Origin: Amarolinea aalborgensis
GTDB lineage: Bacteria > Chloroflexota > Anaerolineae > SSC4 > Amarolineaceae
Length of the DNA stretch: 64,000 nucleotides
Direction: 5' to 3'
NCBI RefSeq assembly: GCF_900491745.1
Contig: NZ_UETR01000013.1
Coordinates: 1-64,000, forward strand
Shown here: piece by piece, positions 63,259-64,000 of the stretch
Position numbering within the stretch: position 1 is the stretch's first letter
Layout of the letters: each line of letters opens with the position of its first letter
Notes under the pieces: model-generated
What the model saw: only the letters and a program-made list of their open reading frames with translations
Told to the model about the DNA's origin: nothing
Database searches by the model: none
Position numbers and translations under genes: made by a program

Positions 63259-64000
63259 TCAGCCTTTTTCATATGGTTTGCCATCGGCGGCTGGGGGAAT
63301 GGCGCGGCCCACCACGCCCGTGAGCACGATGATCGTCAGGATGTACGGGATCATGCTCATGAACTGGTACGGGATGTTCGGCAGCGACATTGCCAGGTTG
63401 ATCTGCACCGCCTCGGGCAGGCCGAAGAGTACGGCCGCCGCCAGCGCGCCTAATGGGTTCCACTTGCCGAAGATCATCGCTGCCAGGCCGATGAAACCCT
63501 TGCCGTTGGTCATCAGCATATCGAAGTGCCCCACCTGTTCTAGGGCGAACCATACACCGGCCAATCCGGCCACTAACCCACTGAGGAAGATACTGATGTA
63601 GCGCACTTTGAAGACGTTGATGCCCATGGTATCAGCCGCCTTGGGGTGCTCGCCCACCGCGCGCACCCGCAGGCCCCAGGGTGTGTGGAACAGTACGTAG
63701 TAGATCACAAACGTGAGGAGCAACATCGTGTAGACGATCGGCCGGTTCTTGAAGAAGACGTCACCGAGTATAGGGATATCCTTCAGAAGCGGGATGTCGA
63801 TCGCTTGCAGCGTGCTGGGCGATGGACGCGACAGGGTGGGCGTCGCCAGGAACCGCTTGTAAAAGAAGCCGGTTAGCCCCATGGCAAAGATATTGATCGC
63901 CGTGCCGCTGATGATCTGATCCGTCTTGAAGCTGATGCTGAGCGCCCCGTGCACCAGCGCCAGCAGGCCGGCCGCGAGCACGCCCGCGACCACGCCAACC
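63259..64000 (-). CDS. ABC transporter permease, BmpA/nucleoside-type (5' end outside window)
   Basis: About 247 C-terminal residues of a RbsC-like permease continue past the right edge; the first in-window start codon is only internal. The FKTDQIISGTAINIFAMGLT, LRVRAVGEHPKAADTMGINV and LAGVWFALEQVGHFDMLMTN segments match the second permease (YufQ type) of purine-nucleoside/BMP transporters. The last helices end in GVVGRAIPPAADGKPYEKG. It is not part of the phn set. The upstream partner genes lie outside. Confidence 0.88.
   Translation of the reverse strand, partial: VGVVAGVLAAGLLALVHGALSISFKTDQIISGTAINIFAMGLTGFFYKRFLATPTLSRPSPSTLQAIDIPLLKDIPILGDVFFKNRPIVYTMLLLTFVIYYVLFHTPWGLRVRAVGEHPKAADTMGINVFKVRYISIFLSGLVAGLAGVWFALEQVGHFDMLMTNGKGFIGLAAMIFGKWNPLGALAAAVLFGLPEAVQINLAMSLPNIPYQFMSMIPYILTIIVLTGVVGRAIPPAADGKPYEKG

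Overview
The window looks like chromosomal DNA of a GC-rich, free-living member of the Chloroflexota, most likely near Anaerolineae/Caldilineae. This is an inference. It rests on Ala/Thr/Gln- and Thr/Pro-rich linkers typical of that phylum (43137-44246, 62003-63097), strong TTGACA/TATAAT promoters, Shine-Dalgarno starts and the gene content. There is no 16S gene, and the exact lineage cannot be read from the sequence.

Layout. 1-6.8 kb (minus strand): SAM-I riboswitch, mtnA and a PfkB-type kinase; then ruvA, an orphan OmpR-type regulator, ruvC, yebC and pyrG. 7-16 kb (plus): a DinG-type exonuclease-helicase, tRNA-Thr(CGT) and a surface-polysaccharide block (flippase, two glycosyltransferases, methyltransferase, phosphohexomutase). 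16-25 kb: a zinc-finger anti-sigma-like protein, a HicAB pair with a palindromic operator, a MurJ-like flippase, a MITE-like element, an esterase, a metacaspase, a short-chain dehydrogenase and a restriction-modification pair with a NotI-like endonuclease. 25-30 kb: a YkgJ-type protein, DnaK behind a run of 11-bp direct repeats, a membrane Zn-peptidase and an HtrA protease, with dispersed ACTTCCGAAGT hairpins around them.

30.4-44.7 kb holds the most striking system: about 13 tightly packed co-directional genes for a contractile injection system (CIS) of the Afp/PVC type. It contains a DUF4255 terminator, one sheath, one tube, a Pro/Ala-rich protein, a LysM tube-adaptor protein with a roughly 440-residue Ala-rich helical insert, a VgrG-like spike, a PAAR-like tip, gp25, a gpJ-type baseplate protein fused to an Asp-box propeller, and a gpI-type protein. 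Two paralogous membrane-anchored proteins follow (one with PASTA and TolB-propeller parts), then a small exported protein. No capsid, terminase, AAA+ ATPase, tail fibre or recognisable toxin is present. The set suggests a CIS that may be tethered to the cell membrane and may measure its length with the adaptor's helical insert.

44.7-64 kb: a membrane protein, hisS, a membrane protein with 60 tandem decapeptides and two C-terminal helix-hairpin-helix-like modules, an Ig-like membrane protein, a decayed amino-acid ABC transporter, a methyltransferase, a second OmpR-type regulator, a Nudix-winged-helix regulator next to a promoter with two 21-bp operators, a STAS-like membrane protein, a GT2/RmlD/Pcm/SGNH operon, a phosphonate-type ABC transporter (phnD, phnC, phnE) interrupted by an opposite-strand DUF433 gene, and the end of a sugar/nucleoside-type permease.
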